The notes: generated by a model not told the origin, from the sequence alone. 8,137 bases of DNA from Acidiferrobacter sp. (GCA_002694065.1 NZKZ01000079.1:1-8137), one strand, 5' to 3'; shown: positions 1 to 5,754, counted from the stretch's first letter. Program-made: numbers and translations.

Positions 1-116
1 ACCCGGCGCAATGGACAGCCGAACCGCCGCAAACCCCGCTTGAGCGCGCCCAGGCACTGATTGCCGTGCGTATCGGATCGGTGCGCCTGATCGATAACCT
101 GAGACTTGATCGATAG
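1..116 (+). CDS. panC: Pantothenate synthetase (pantoate--beta-alanine ligase), C-terminal fragment
   Basis: Partial gene entering from the left edge; only the last 37 codons are present (reading from base 3, stop TAG at 114-116). The tail contains the segment AVRIGSVRLIDNL close to the stop. An Arg-Leu-Ile-Asp-Asn run just before the C-terminus is typical of PanC, the cytoplasmic enzyme that joins pantoate and beta-alanine using ATP to make pantothenate, the precursor of coenzyme A. The catalytic HIGH-like and KMSKS-like motifs lie outside the window, so the call rests on the tail alone. The gene converges on mmsA with only 43 bases between the stops, and I see no convincing terminator hairpin there. 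A substrate link to the neighbours is plausible: the aminotransferase and MmsA downstream would degrade beta-alanine. Another protein with a similar tail cannot be excluded. Confidence 0.68.
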   Translation, partial: PAQWTAEPPQTPLERAQALIAVRIGSVRLIDNLRLDR

Positions 117-159
117 CGCTACCGTACTTCGCTATGGCGTTTGCGCTCTCGAAAGCCCG

Positions 160-1677
160 TTAGTGCTCGCCGCCCGCCTTGAAATTGAAAACCGCTCCCT
201 CTTTGATTCCGGAGGGCCAACGCGACGTCAATGTCTTCATTCGGGTGTAGAACCGGACGCCTTCAGGGCCATGCATATAGTGATCACCAAAGAGTGAGCG
301 CTTCCAGCCTCCAAAACTGTGGAAGGCAAGCGGCACCGGAATCGGAACATTGACCCCCACCATGCCGATCCGGGCACGATGGCCAAAATCCCTCGCGGTA
401 TCTCCATCTCTGGTAAATATCGCGGTTCCGTTTCCATACTCGTGATCATTGACGAGTTCCAGCGCCTCCTCATAGTTCGCTACGCGAACCACCGAGAGAA
501 CCGGTCCAAATATCTCATCGCGGTAAATATCCATTGCAGGTTTCACACGATCAAACACAGTGGCGCCAACAAAACACCCCTGCTCGTATCCTGAGATGGA
601 AATATCACGGCCGTCCACGACAAGATCCGCGCCCTCTTCCACGCCTCGATCGATATAACCCTTGATCCGGTCACGCGCATCCGGCGTGATAACAGGCCCC
701 ATTTCGACCCCATCCTGGTCATACGCCCCGACTTTGAGGGTCTCAATCCGGGGAACGAGCTGCTCCATCATTCGATCAGCTGTGTCATCGCCGACAACGA
801 CGACGACCGAAATCGCCATACACCGCTCTCCTGCTGAGCCGTAAGCGGCACCCATCACCGCATCGACCACCTGCCCCATGTCAGCATCGGGCATCACGAT
901 CATATGATTCTTCGCGCCACACAGTGCCTGAACACGTTTGCCGTGCGCGCATCCGGTCCGATAAATATGTTCACCCACCGTAGTGGAGCCCACGAAACTC
1001 ACCGCCTGGATGGTTGGATCGGTCAGCAGGGTGTCCACGGCCTCTTTATCCCCGTTGATGACATTGAGCACCCCATCCGGCAGGCCCGCCTCGGTCATCA
1101 GGCGCGCCATGTACCCGGCACAGGAAGGATCACGCTCGGAAGGCTTGAGCACAAATGTATTTCCACAGGCGATCGCCACCGGAAACATCCACATGGGCAC
1201 CATCGCCGGGAAGTTGAAGGGCGTAATGCCGGCGACCACGCCCAGCGGCTGGCGCATGCTCCAGGAATCGACACCGTTGGCCACCCCTTCGCTGAACTCT
1301 CCCTTCAGCAACTGCGGAATACCGCAGGCAAACTCAACCACTTCGAGCCCGCGCGTGATCGAGCCTTTCGCATCGTCCACGGTCTTGCCGTGTTCGGAGG
1401 ACAGAAGCCGGGCGAGCTCGTCCATGTTTTGGATCAGGAGTTCTCGATACCGATACAGCACCTGCACTCGACGGGCGGGCGGCACTTCGGCCCAATCGGT
1501 AAACGCTTCTGCAGCATTGGCAATCGCGTGGCGCACCTCCTCGGCACTCGCCAATGCCACCTGCCGGGCCACTTCTCCGGTAGCGGGATTGTAGACGTCA
1601 CCATATCGCCCGCTGGATCCTGAAACGACCCGGCCGCCAATGTAATGACCGACTTCTTCCTTGACTGCTGTATCCAT
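160..1677 (-). CDS. mmsA: CoA-acylating methylmalonate/malonate-semialdehyde dehydrogenase
   Basis: A full-length aldehyde dehydrogenase of 505 residues, the usual size for MmsA. It oxidises methylmalonate or malonate semialdehyde with NAD and CoA, giving propionyl-CoA or acetyl-CoA plus CO2, in valine, beta-alanine and inositol breakdown. Visible motifs (505-residue numbering): NFPAMVPMW near 155-163, cofactor-binding KPSERDP from Lys178, FVGSTTVG at 228-235, GAKNH at 254-258, and the catalytic Cys286 in GERCMA. In GAKNH, Asn stands where ordinary aldehyde dehydrogenases have the general-base Glu, the mark of the CoA-dependent type. EIFGPVL near 388 and a PVPLAFHSFGG segment near 448-458 complete the fold. 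I chose the ATG at 1677 because AAGGAG lies 8 bases upstream; an in-frame ATG at 1704 would add nine residues but overlaps the leader elements. With the omega-aminotransferase nearby, malonate semialdehyde from beta-alanine is the likely substrate (inference). Confidence 0.96.
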   Translation of the reverse strand: MDTAVKEEVGHYIGGRVVSGSSGRYGDVYNPATGEVARQVALASAEEVRHAIANAAEAFTDWAEVPPARRVQVLYRYRELLIQNMDELARLLSSEHGKTVDDAKGSITRGLEVVEFACGIPQLLKGEFSEGVANGVDSWSMRQPLGVVAGITPFNFPAMVPMWMFPVAIACGNTFVLKPSERDPSCAGYMARLMTEAGLPDGVLNVINGDKEAVDTLLTDPTIQAVSFVGSTTVGEHIYRTGCAHGKRVQALCGAKNHMIVMPDADMGQVVDAVMGAAYGSAGERCMAISVVVVVGDDTADRMMEQLVPRIETLKVGAYDQDGVEMGPVITPDARDRIKGYIDRGVEEGADLVVDGRDISISGYEQGCFVGATVFDRVKPAMDIYRDEIFGPVLSVVRVANYEEALELVNDHEYGNGTAIFTRDGDTARDFGHRARIGMVGVNVPIPVPLAFHSFGGWKRSLFGDHYMHGPEGVRFYTRMKTLTSRWPSGIKEGAVFNFKAGGEH

Positions 1678-1681
1678 GGTG

Positions 1682-1714
1682 CTAACTCCTTGACTCCTTT
1701 GCATAGCGGGTCAT
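1682..1714 (-). CDS. Putative 10-codon leader ORF upstream of mmsA
   Basis: On the mmsA strand a short reading frame starts with ATG at 1714, reads MTRYAKESRS, and stops with TAG at 1682-1684, four bases before the mmsA start. It has its own ribosome-binding-like AAGGAA (1721-1726) six bases before its ATG. The mmsA Shine-Dalgarno lies inside its last codons. If translated, ribosomes would finish next to the mmsA start, which suggests translational coupling or attenuation. The peptide has no run of a single regulatory amino acid, so classical amino-acid attenuation is not obvious. Existence of translation is inferred only; a chance ORF of this length is quite possible. Confidence 0.3.
   Translation of the reverse strand: MTRYAKESRS
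1686..1691 (-). promoter_or_regulatory. Ribosome binding site deciding the mmsA start
   Basis: AAGGAG on the minus strand, eight bases before the ATG at 1677. It decides the start in favour of the 505-residue product. The same unit, AAGGA(A)GTTAGCA, occurs again about 34 bases further upstream. Confidence 0.75.
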
Positions 1715-1739
1715 GCTAACTTCCTTTGTTAAAGACCCG
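1707..1739 (-). promoter_or_regulatory. Possible stem-loop in the mmsA leader
   Basis: On the minus strand CGGGTC (1734-1739) and GACCCG (1707-1712) form a perfect 6-bp outer stem around 21 bases. Within these, TAAC and GTTA can form an inner stem with loop AAAGGAA, so the upstream Shine-Dalgarno would sit in the apical loop. The downstream arm begins at the last base of the leader ATG. It has no trailing U tract, so it is not a standard terminator. A structural or regulatory role is inferred from complementarity alone. Confidence 0.3.
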
Positions 1740-1756
1740 ATCATCGTTCAAACACT

Positions 1757-2155
1757 ATGAGAAAACACCGCTTTGCGCATTCGGGCCCGGACCGGACCCC
1801 GAGATCGCTGTTGCGGGCGCTCTCGCTGGGATTACTTCTGGCAGCCCCGATTGTCGGCTTTTCGCAGAAACTTCACAAGTTCGACAACCTGGCTGAAGCG
1901 GTCTACTTTTTCGAAGTGACCCTCTACTGCGGCCTTGCCACAGATGCTGTAATCAGGGGATACCACTATCTCGAAGATGACTTCCGCCGAACCCATCACC
2001 TCACCTCGGAGGAAATGGATGAACAACGCGGCAAAGGATGGAGTCTGGCTCACGCCGAATGGCAAAACCGGGGGCTCGGTGGCTTTCGAGCATGGTGCGC
2101 CACGGAAGGCCGTGAGGCGGCCGACACGCTTTCCTCTTTCCCGCCGCCCGCATAA
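1757..2155 (+). CDS. Unknown small exported protein, 132 residues
   Basis: I do not recognise this protein. It has a basic N-terminus, then a hydrophobic stretch at about residues 18-35 (ALSLGLLLAAPIVGFS) that looks like a Sec signal peptide with cleavage near FSQ, leaving a mature chain of roughly 96 residues. That chain has exactly two cysteines, Cys58 (in LYCGLATDA) and Cys114 (in FRAWCATEG), which could form a disulfide in the periplasm. The middle is charged and rich in His, Glu and Arg, and the EWQNRGLGGFRAWC segment looks like a conserved core. No good Shine-Dalgarno precedes the ATG, so the start is uncertain; no better in-frame ATG exists. It is divergent from mmsA, with 79 bases between the starts, and lies 113 bases before the aminotransferase, which may be cotranscribed. 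Function unknown. Confidence 0.7.
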   Translation: MRKHRFAHSGPDRTPRSLLRALSLGLLLAAPIVGFSQKLHKFDNLAEAVYFFEVTLYCGLATDAVIRGYHYLEDDFRRTHHLTSEEMDEQRGKGWSLAHAEWQNRGLGGFRAWCATEGREAADTLSSFPPPA

Positions 2156-2161
2156 CCCTGC

Positions 2162-2190
2162 TTGTTGAATACACCAAATAAGGGCAGAAT
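2162..2190 (+). promoter_or_regulatory. Weak candidate sigma-70-type promoter before the aminotransferase
   Basis: TTGTTG (2162-2167) and CAGAAT (2185-2190) are 17 bases apart, matching the minus 35 and minus 10 consensus at 3/6 and 4/6. It lies just after the stop of the small exported protein. The match is weak and may be chance; read-through from upstream is the alternative. Confidence 0.22.
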
Positions 2191-2237
2191 CTTTCACGAT
2201 ACCGTTGCCCACCCGGCAATGACGAACACCGAAACCA

Positions 2238-2253
2238 GTCGATATGTATCGAC
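2238..2253. promoter_or_regulatory. 7+7 bp inverted repeat, possible operator
   Basis: GTCGATA and TATCGAC form perfect arms around a 2-base spacer (TG). The repeat ends six bases before the GAGG ribosome-binding site (2260-2263) of the aminotransferase and 15 bases before its ATG. Such compact symmetry fits a site for a dimeric regulator. As RNA, a 2-base loop is too tight for the full stem, so a DNA operator is the better reading. No regulator gene is in the window. Confidence 0.4.
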
Positions 2254-2268
2254 ACTATCGAGGCTGCC

Positions 2269-3648
2269 ATGAACGCACCCATCAGCGAAAACCAGAAAAA
2301 AGACATCGCCCACGCACTGCACCCCTATACCAATCTCGCAGCGCATGAGGAACAAGGGCCGCTTGTCATCTCACGTGGGGAAGGCGTCTATGTCTGGGAT
2401 GATCGGGACAATCGTTATCTCGAGGGGCTGGGCGGACTTTGGTGTGTCTCGTTGGGTTTTTCAGAGTCTCGGCTGGCCAAGGCGGCGGCTGATCAGTTTG
2501 CTGCGTTGCCCTACTCGCACACGTTTGCGCATCGCTCGACAGAGCCCGTGATCGCGCTTTCCGAAAAGCTGATGGAAGTGGCGCCCGAGCCCATGACCAA
2601 GGCCTTCTTCCTGAGCTCAGGTTCAGAGGCTATCGACGCAATGATTCGCTTTACCTGGTACTACAACAACGGTCGGGGTCTGCCGAAGAAAAAGAAAATC
2701 ATCTCCCGCAAGCGCGGCTACCACGGCGTCACCGTGGCTGGGGGCAGCCTGACGGCAATCCCCCTGATGCAAAACGATTTTGATCTGCCGCTTGAGCGGA
2801 TGCTTCACACTGACACGGCCGGGTATTACCGCTACAGCGAGGCCGGCGAATCAGAAGAGGCATTTGCCACAAGGCTTGCTGACAACCTGGAGCAGCTGAT
2901 TCTCAAGGAAGATCCTGACACCGTCGCCGCGTTCGTGGCGGAGCCTGTTATGGGTGCTGGGGGCGTCATGGTTCCCCCGGCCACCTACTTTGAGAAAATC
3001 CAGGCGGTGCTGAACAAATACGACGTATTGATGGTGGCGGATGAAGTCATTTGCGGTTTCGGGCGCACCGGCAACATGTGGGGTTCCCAGACTTACGGCA
3101 TCAAGCCCGATATGGTGACCTGCGCAAAGCAGCTGTCTTCAGGCTATCTGCCGATCTCGGCGCTCATGATCTCGGACAAGATCTATGACGTTCTGAAGTC
3201 ACAAAGCAAAAAGCACGGCGCACTCGGCATGGGCTACACCTATGGCGGGCACCCGGTCTCTTGTGCTGTGGCTTTGGAAACCCTCAAGATCTACGAAGAG
3301 CGCAACATCCTCGATCATGTCAGGAACATCGCGCCACATTTCCAGGCACGCCTTGCCGAATTCGGGACAAGCCCGATTGTCGGTGAGGCGCGCGGGGTCG
3401 GTTTGATCGGCGCATTGGAAATCGTGATGGATAAATCAACCCGTGATCAGTATCCGCCCGAAGTCAAAGCCGGAGCCCAGATTGCGGCTGCCGCATTGGC
3501 AAAGGGTCTGATTGTGCGCGCCCTGCCGGGTGACGTGATCGGTATTTGTCCACCTCTTATCATCACTAAAGAACAGATTGACGAACTGTTTGACGCACTG
3601 GCGAGCGCCGTCGACGATACTGCCAACATTTTGAAACAAGCGGCCTAA
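2269..3648 (+). CDS. Class III omega-aminotransferase (beta-alanine/omega-amino acid:pyruvate type)
   Basis: A full-length PLP enzyme of 459 residues (fold type I, class III), probably a cytoplasmic homodimer. Visible: GLWCVSLG with Trp58 in the substrate entrance, the phosphate-binding SSGSEA at 116-121, YHG at 151-153 whose Tyr stacks on PLP, AEPVMGAGG near 224-232, VADEVICGFGRTG with the PLP-ring Asp258, the Schiff-base Lys287 in CAKQLSSGYLP, and YTYGGHP near 323-329. Arg417 in LIVRALPGD occupies the place of the 'flipping' Arg that lets omega-transaminases accept both amines and keto acids. The layout matches Chromobacterium violaceum omega-transaminase in length and motif spacing. Start ATG follows GAGG by five bases. 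Next to mmsA, beta-alanine:pyruvate transamination (BauA-like role) is the likely job; taurine, 3-aminoisobutyrate, putrescine or other amines are alternatives that sequence alone cannot separate. Confidence 0.95.
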   Translation: MNAPISENQKKDIAHALHPYTNLAAHEEQGPLVISRGEGVYVWDDRDNRYLEGLGGLWCVSLGFSESRLAKAAADQFAALPYSHTFAHRSTEPVIALSEKLMEVAPEPMTKAFFLSSGSEAIDAMIRFTWYYNNGRGLPKKKKIISRKRGYHGVTVAGGSLTAIPLMQNDFDLPLERMLHTDTAGYYRYSEAGESEEAFATRLADNLEQLILKEDPDTVAAFVAEPVMGAGGVMVPPATYFEKIQAVLNKYDVLMVADEVICGFGRTGNMWGSQTYGIKPDMVTCAKQLSSGYLPISALMISDKIYDVLKSQSKKHGALGMGYTYGGHPVSCAVALETLKIYEERNILDHVRNIAPHFQARLAEFGTSPIVGEARGVGLIGALEIVMDKSTRDQYPPEVKAGAQIAAAALAKGLIVRALPGDVIGICPPLIITKEQIDELFDALASAVDDTANILKQAA

Positions 3649-3661
3649 ACTGCGCCTCCTC

Positions 3662-4129
3662 GTGAAGTCCTGTCCGTTCGGACTCTGCCGACTCGGCTTG
3701 CGAGCGATAGGTGCCCTGCTTTTGTTGGGCACGATTTCGGTGGGCAAGGCCGATCCCTCTATTAATGTTTGGCTAAGCGCTGAGTTTGAGAACGGCTGGC
3801 CGGTAGAAAGCAATTCAAACCGGTTTGGCTGTAACGACAAGATTTATGCCGTCATTGATCTTCTTGAACTTGAGGGCGGAGCACATCGCCTGCAGGCCGA
3901 CTGGACCGACCCCGGCGGCAAAATCCGAGAGCATGTTGACTACCCTTTTAATGGTGCTGGCAGTACCCGCATTACGATATGGCTAAAGCTGCATCCCCCT
4001 AAAGGTTCAGCGCTCTTCAGCTTCTTTAATCCCGCTATGGGGATGGATGATTTCATCGGCCTTTGGGAACTGGCCATCCGCGTGGACGACGATACCCGAT
4101 TCAATACGGAGTTCGAAGTACTCTGCTGA
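3662..4129 (+). CDS. Unknown exported protein, 155 residues, GTG start
   Basis: I do not recognise this protein. The frame opens with GTG 13 bases after the aminotransferase stop, so it could share that transcript, but no Shine-Dalgarno precedes it and no in-frame ATG is available near the N-terminus. Residues 11-30 form a hydrophobic leader (AIGALLLLGTISVGKA, predicted cleavage before Asp31). The mature part has exactly two cysteines, Cys57 and the very last residue Cys155, which suggests a disulfide tying the C-terminus to the first third. Alternating hydrophobic strands and a GLWELAIRVDD segment close to the end suggest a small all-beta, immunoglobulin-like sandwich (inference from pattern). 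Two further cysteines lie in the leader (Cys4, Cys9). A periplasmic or surface role is likely; the reaction or partner is unknown. Confidence 0.72.
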   Translation: MKSCPFGLCRLGLRAIGALLLLGTISVGKADPSINVWLSAEFENGWPVESNSNRFGCNDKIYAVIDLLELEGGAHRLQADWTDPGGKIREHVDYPFNGAGSTRITIWLKLHPPKGSALFSFFNPAMGMDDFIGLWELAIRVDDDTRFNTEFEVLC

Positions 4130-4171
4130 CCGCCAACGCTTTGGGTAGAAGCGGCTCATGCAATCGGGATA

Positions 4172-4200
4172 TTCACACAGATTTGTTACGATCCTACTAA
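4172..4200 (+). promoter_or_regulatory. Candidate promoter before the 205-residue exported protein
   Basis: TTCACA (4172-4177, 5/6 match to the minus 35 consensus) is 17 bases from TACTAA (4195-4200, 3/6 match to minus 10). The surrounding 102 bases between the two exported-protein genes are richer in A and T than the flanking genes, as expected for a promoter region. The minus 10 match is poor. Confidence 0.35.
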
Positions 4201-4208
4201 CTAAAAAC

Positions 4209-4235
4209 ATGCCAAACGTAGTGATCTCTGTATGA
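4209..4235 (+). CDS. Possible 8-codon upstream ORF overlapping the next start
   Basis: ATG at 4209 opens a frame reading MPNVVISV, and its TGA stop (4233-4235) overlaps the ATG at 4232 of the next gene in an ATGA arrangement. The downstream gene lacks a clear Shine-Dalgarno, so reinitiation after this short frame is conceivable. The short frame has no obvious ribosome-binding site either, so chance is a serious alternative. Confidence 0.18.
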   Translation: MPNVVISV

Positions 4236-4849
4236 AACACCTCAAATTTCTGCAGTCGCAATACCTGCTCGCGTCAGCCTTCGCTCTTTTATTCAGCGCA
4301 TCGACCCTACAAGCGTCAAGCTTCGCAGTGGGCATCTCCGTTGGCATTGGATACGGTGGCGTTGCGGCAAAGATACCGGCCGGTTCGAGCGTGGTAGTTC
4401 ATCAGCCGCTTTCCGTCGTGGCCGGCAAAGCAAGAGTCTATTTTCAACACGGCAAAATGCTGAGCCGAATCGAACACACCTACGATCCCTACTGTTATTT
4501 CTCTATGAAGCGCCCGCGGGCGGAAATGAAATCACCCGCCAGTATCCTGCCTGAGACCTTTACGGTAAAAAAACAATTCCGGCGCAAAGAACAGACTGCC
4601 CAGCGTGGAACCCTCCTCGCATCATCGGTATCCATGGGCATAGAAACAGGTTTCAACTCGTGGCTCGCGCTTAATGAAGGGGGGCCGCAGAATCTAAACC
4701 ACTATCTTCGCCTTGAGCCATCAGATCAGCCCCAGGTATCCGCTCTCGTTTGTGGTGTCTACGCGGATCCTCAGGAGCGGACGTCACCATCAATCGAAGA
4801 AATGGCCGAAGCGTTGGGGGCCTTCGCAACAATCAAGACCGCGCAGTAA
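4232..4849 (+). CDS. Unknown exported protein, 205 residues
   Basis: A complete gene of unknown function. Residues 1-28 form a signal peptide (YLLASAFALLFSASTLQA, cleavage likely before Ser29). The mature chain begins with a glycine-rich hydrophobic segment at 31-46 (VGISVGIGYGGVAA). A core follows with HQPLSVVAGKARVYFQHG at 57-74 and YDPYCYF at 84-90, then a basic stretch at 109-122, and LRLEPSDQPQVSALVCGVYA near 159-177. The only two mature cysteines, Cys88 and Cys174, would suit a disulfide in the periplasm. My impression is that the HQPL...AGKARVYFQ...YDPYC pattern belongs to a broader family of uncharacterised gammaproteobacterial secreted proteins, but I cannot name a domain. The stop lies 9 bases from the end of the convergent outer-membrane protein gene. 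The region 4130-4231 before it probably carries its promoter. Confidence 0.8.
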   Translation: MKHLKFLQSQYLLASAFALLFSASTLQASSFAVGISVGIGYGGVAAKIPAGSSVVVHQPLSVVAGKARVYFQHGKMLSRIEHTYDPYCYFSMKRPRAEMKSPASILPETFTVKKQFRRKEQTAQRGTLLASSVSMGIETGFNSWLALNEGGPQNLNHYLRLEPSDQPQVSALVCGVYADPQERTSPSIEEMAEALGAFATIKTAQ

Positions 4850-4858
4850 CGCGAAACT

Positions 4859-5671
4859 CTACTTTGGAAACATAAACTGCAGTTGCAGGCGCAATTGCCA
4901 GTCAGCTCCATTGGTCGGCGCTTCAACGTTGTGATACAGGCTGATCTGTCCGTTCACCGGAGCCTTTCCCAACTTGAAAATCTGGCCATAGCCAAGCCCT
5001 AGCGGCACGGTCCATTGTTCTCCGCTGTCCGCCTCCCAGTTCGCGGTGATCAACGGCGAACTGGTGAAATACCGCCCCCCTGGCAAGTTGTAGTTAACGA
5101 ATGGCTGCAGCGTCATCATGTTGATGTCGTTTGGGCCGGAGCCGGACACGGACCAGATATTATTGATCAGACCGCCATAGACCCACGGTCCATCAAACGT
5201 CAGCGCAACCGCAGTGGGTCCAAGGCCCCACTTGTCTTGCGTCAGTGTATCGGCACCAGTCGGCAAAAGAGCGACTGCGCCGAGGCCCCAGATCCGCTTT
5301 CCGCTTTCCTTGGGCGAAAATATGGCGCTAAACGAAATATCGCCAAGGCCGCTCTCACGAGAGCCGGCCGCGGTCAGGGCGGGTTGGGAGATCACGGGAA
5401 TAATCGTTCGAGTAATAAGATTCCAGTTATCGTTCCACTCGATGGGCCAGACCGGTTGGATATTCAGAACATTCTGCGTTTTTTCCTCGGGCCCGAAGTT
5501 CGTGTTGGTGTTGTTTTGAAACGGCAGACTGATCATTGAGGCCAGCGGATTTTGGGCCGCCTTGGCAAGATCTGCCGTACTGACCTCGTCGGCCTTGCCC
5601 ACAGGGGCCAACGCCAGAAACACCAACGCAGCCATGGCTGACCTGCAAAACCCGTCTCTCTCTCCCCTCAT
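4859..5671 (-). CDS. Outer-membrane beta-barrel protein ('transporter'/neuromedin U-type annotation)
   Basis: A 270-residue exported protein. It has a signal peptide at 1-27 (SAMAALVFLALAPVGKA, cleavage before Asp28), then NPLASMISLPFQNNTN at 41-56, TQNVLNIQPVWPI at 65-77 and WNLITRTIIPVISQP at 83-97. GLGD at 108-111, WGLGAVALLPTG at 128-139, GPWVYGGLINNIWS at 161-174, LQPFVNYNLP at 188-197 and NWEADSGEQWTVPLGLGYG near 211-229 follow. Alternating aromatic/polar strands with Gly-rich turns are those of a barrel. These motifs are very familiar from a proteobacterial family usually annotated 'transporter' or, misleadingly, 'neuromedin U', related to the MetA-pathway phenol-degradation barrel family. 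No substrate is established. I chose ATG 5671 because AAGGAGGA lies five bases upstream; a TTG at 5704 would add eleven residues without such a site. It is head-to-head with the MscS-type channel gene. Confidence 0.88.
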   Translation of the reverse strand: MRGERDGFCRSAMAALVFLALAPVGKADEVSTADLAKAAQNPLASMISLPFQNNTNTNFGPEEKTQNVLNIQPVWPIEWNDNWNLITRTIIPVISQPALTAAGSRESGLGDISFSAIFSPKESGKRIWGLGAVALLPTGADTLTQDKWGLGPTAVALTFDGPWVYGGLINNIWSVSGSGPNDINMMTLQPFVNYNLPGGRYFTSSPLITANWEADSGEQWTVPLGLGYGQIFKLGKAPVNGQISLYHNVEAPTNGADWQLRLQLQFMFPK

Positions 5672-5676
5672 GCAAC

Positions 5677-5684
5677 TCCTCCTT
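5677..5684 (-). promoter_or_regulatory. Ribosome binding site deciding the outer-membrane protein start
   Basis: AAGGAGGA on the minus strand, five bases before the ATG at 5671. It is the strongest ribosome-binding site in the window and excludes the upstream TTG at 5704 as the main start, predicting high translation of this barrel protein. Confidence 0.85.
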
Positions 5685-5719
5685 GTTCGTCCATCACTAT
5701 CCAACCGCAGTTAACCACC

Positions 5720-5741
5720 TGGGCGCAAACATCATCGCCCA
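5720..5741. promoter_or_regulatory. Inverted repeat TGGGCG-N10-CGCCCA, possible operator
   Basis: Two perfect 6-base arms (5720-5725 and 5736-5741) are separated by ten bases, about a helical turn and a half between arm centres. The right arm touches the minus 10 box of the leftward promoter, so the repeat would span the predicted transcript start of the outer-membrane protein gene, a typical repressor position. It could also be a weak RNA hairpin near the 5' end of that transcript. Confidence 0.32.
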
Positions 5742-5749
5742 AGTATAGC
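5741..5749 (-). promoter_or_regulatory. Sigma-S-like minus 10 box for the outer-membrane protein gene
   Basis: The minus strand reads GCTATACTT, matching the first nine positions of the sigma-S extended minus 10 consensus KCTAYACTT. The core TATACT is also 5/6 for sigma-70. No good minus 35 element lies at the usual spacing, which is tolerated by sigma-S promoters. Transcription would start near 5735, giving a leader of about 64 bases. A second CTATAC on the same strand lies 11 bases upstream (5754-5759), possibly a further minus 10 box or part of a repeated site. Confidence 0.42.
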
Positions 5750-5754
5750 GGGGG

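Noticed and set aside
88..115. Direct repeat TGATCGATA occurring twice near the left edge
   Set aside because: Both copies fall in the coding end of the panC fragment and encode Ile-Asp or Asp-Arg in different frames; no sign of further copies as an array.
117..159. Possible bidirectional terminator between the panC fragment and mmsA
   Set aside because: No stem of convincing length with a flanking T or A run could be found in these 43 bases.
904..1623. Long plus-strand open frame of about 239 codons opposite mmsA
   Set aside because: It lies wholly antisense to a well-supported mmsA, and its product is His/Arg-rich with no recognisable domain, as expected of a shadow frame in GC-rich coding DNA.
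3654..3659. CCTCCT before the GTG start at 3662, meaning a minus-strand AGGAGG
   Set aside because: No minus-strand start codon lies at a suitable distance, and that strand has no convincing gene there; probably chance.
4877..4888. Palindrome CTGCAGTTGCAG near the convergent gene ends, considered as a terminator
   Set aside because: It is inside the coding region of the outer-membrane protein, has short arms and no T tract on either side.
5672..5704. TTG start at 5704 extending the outer-membrane protein by eleven residues
   Set aside because: The ATG at 5671 has an almost perfect ribosome-binding site and gives a normal signal peptide; the extension is polar and basic and would lengthen the signal-peptide n-region.
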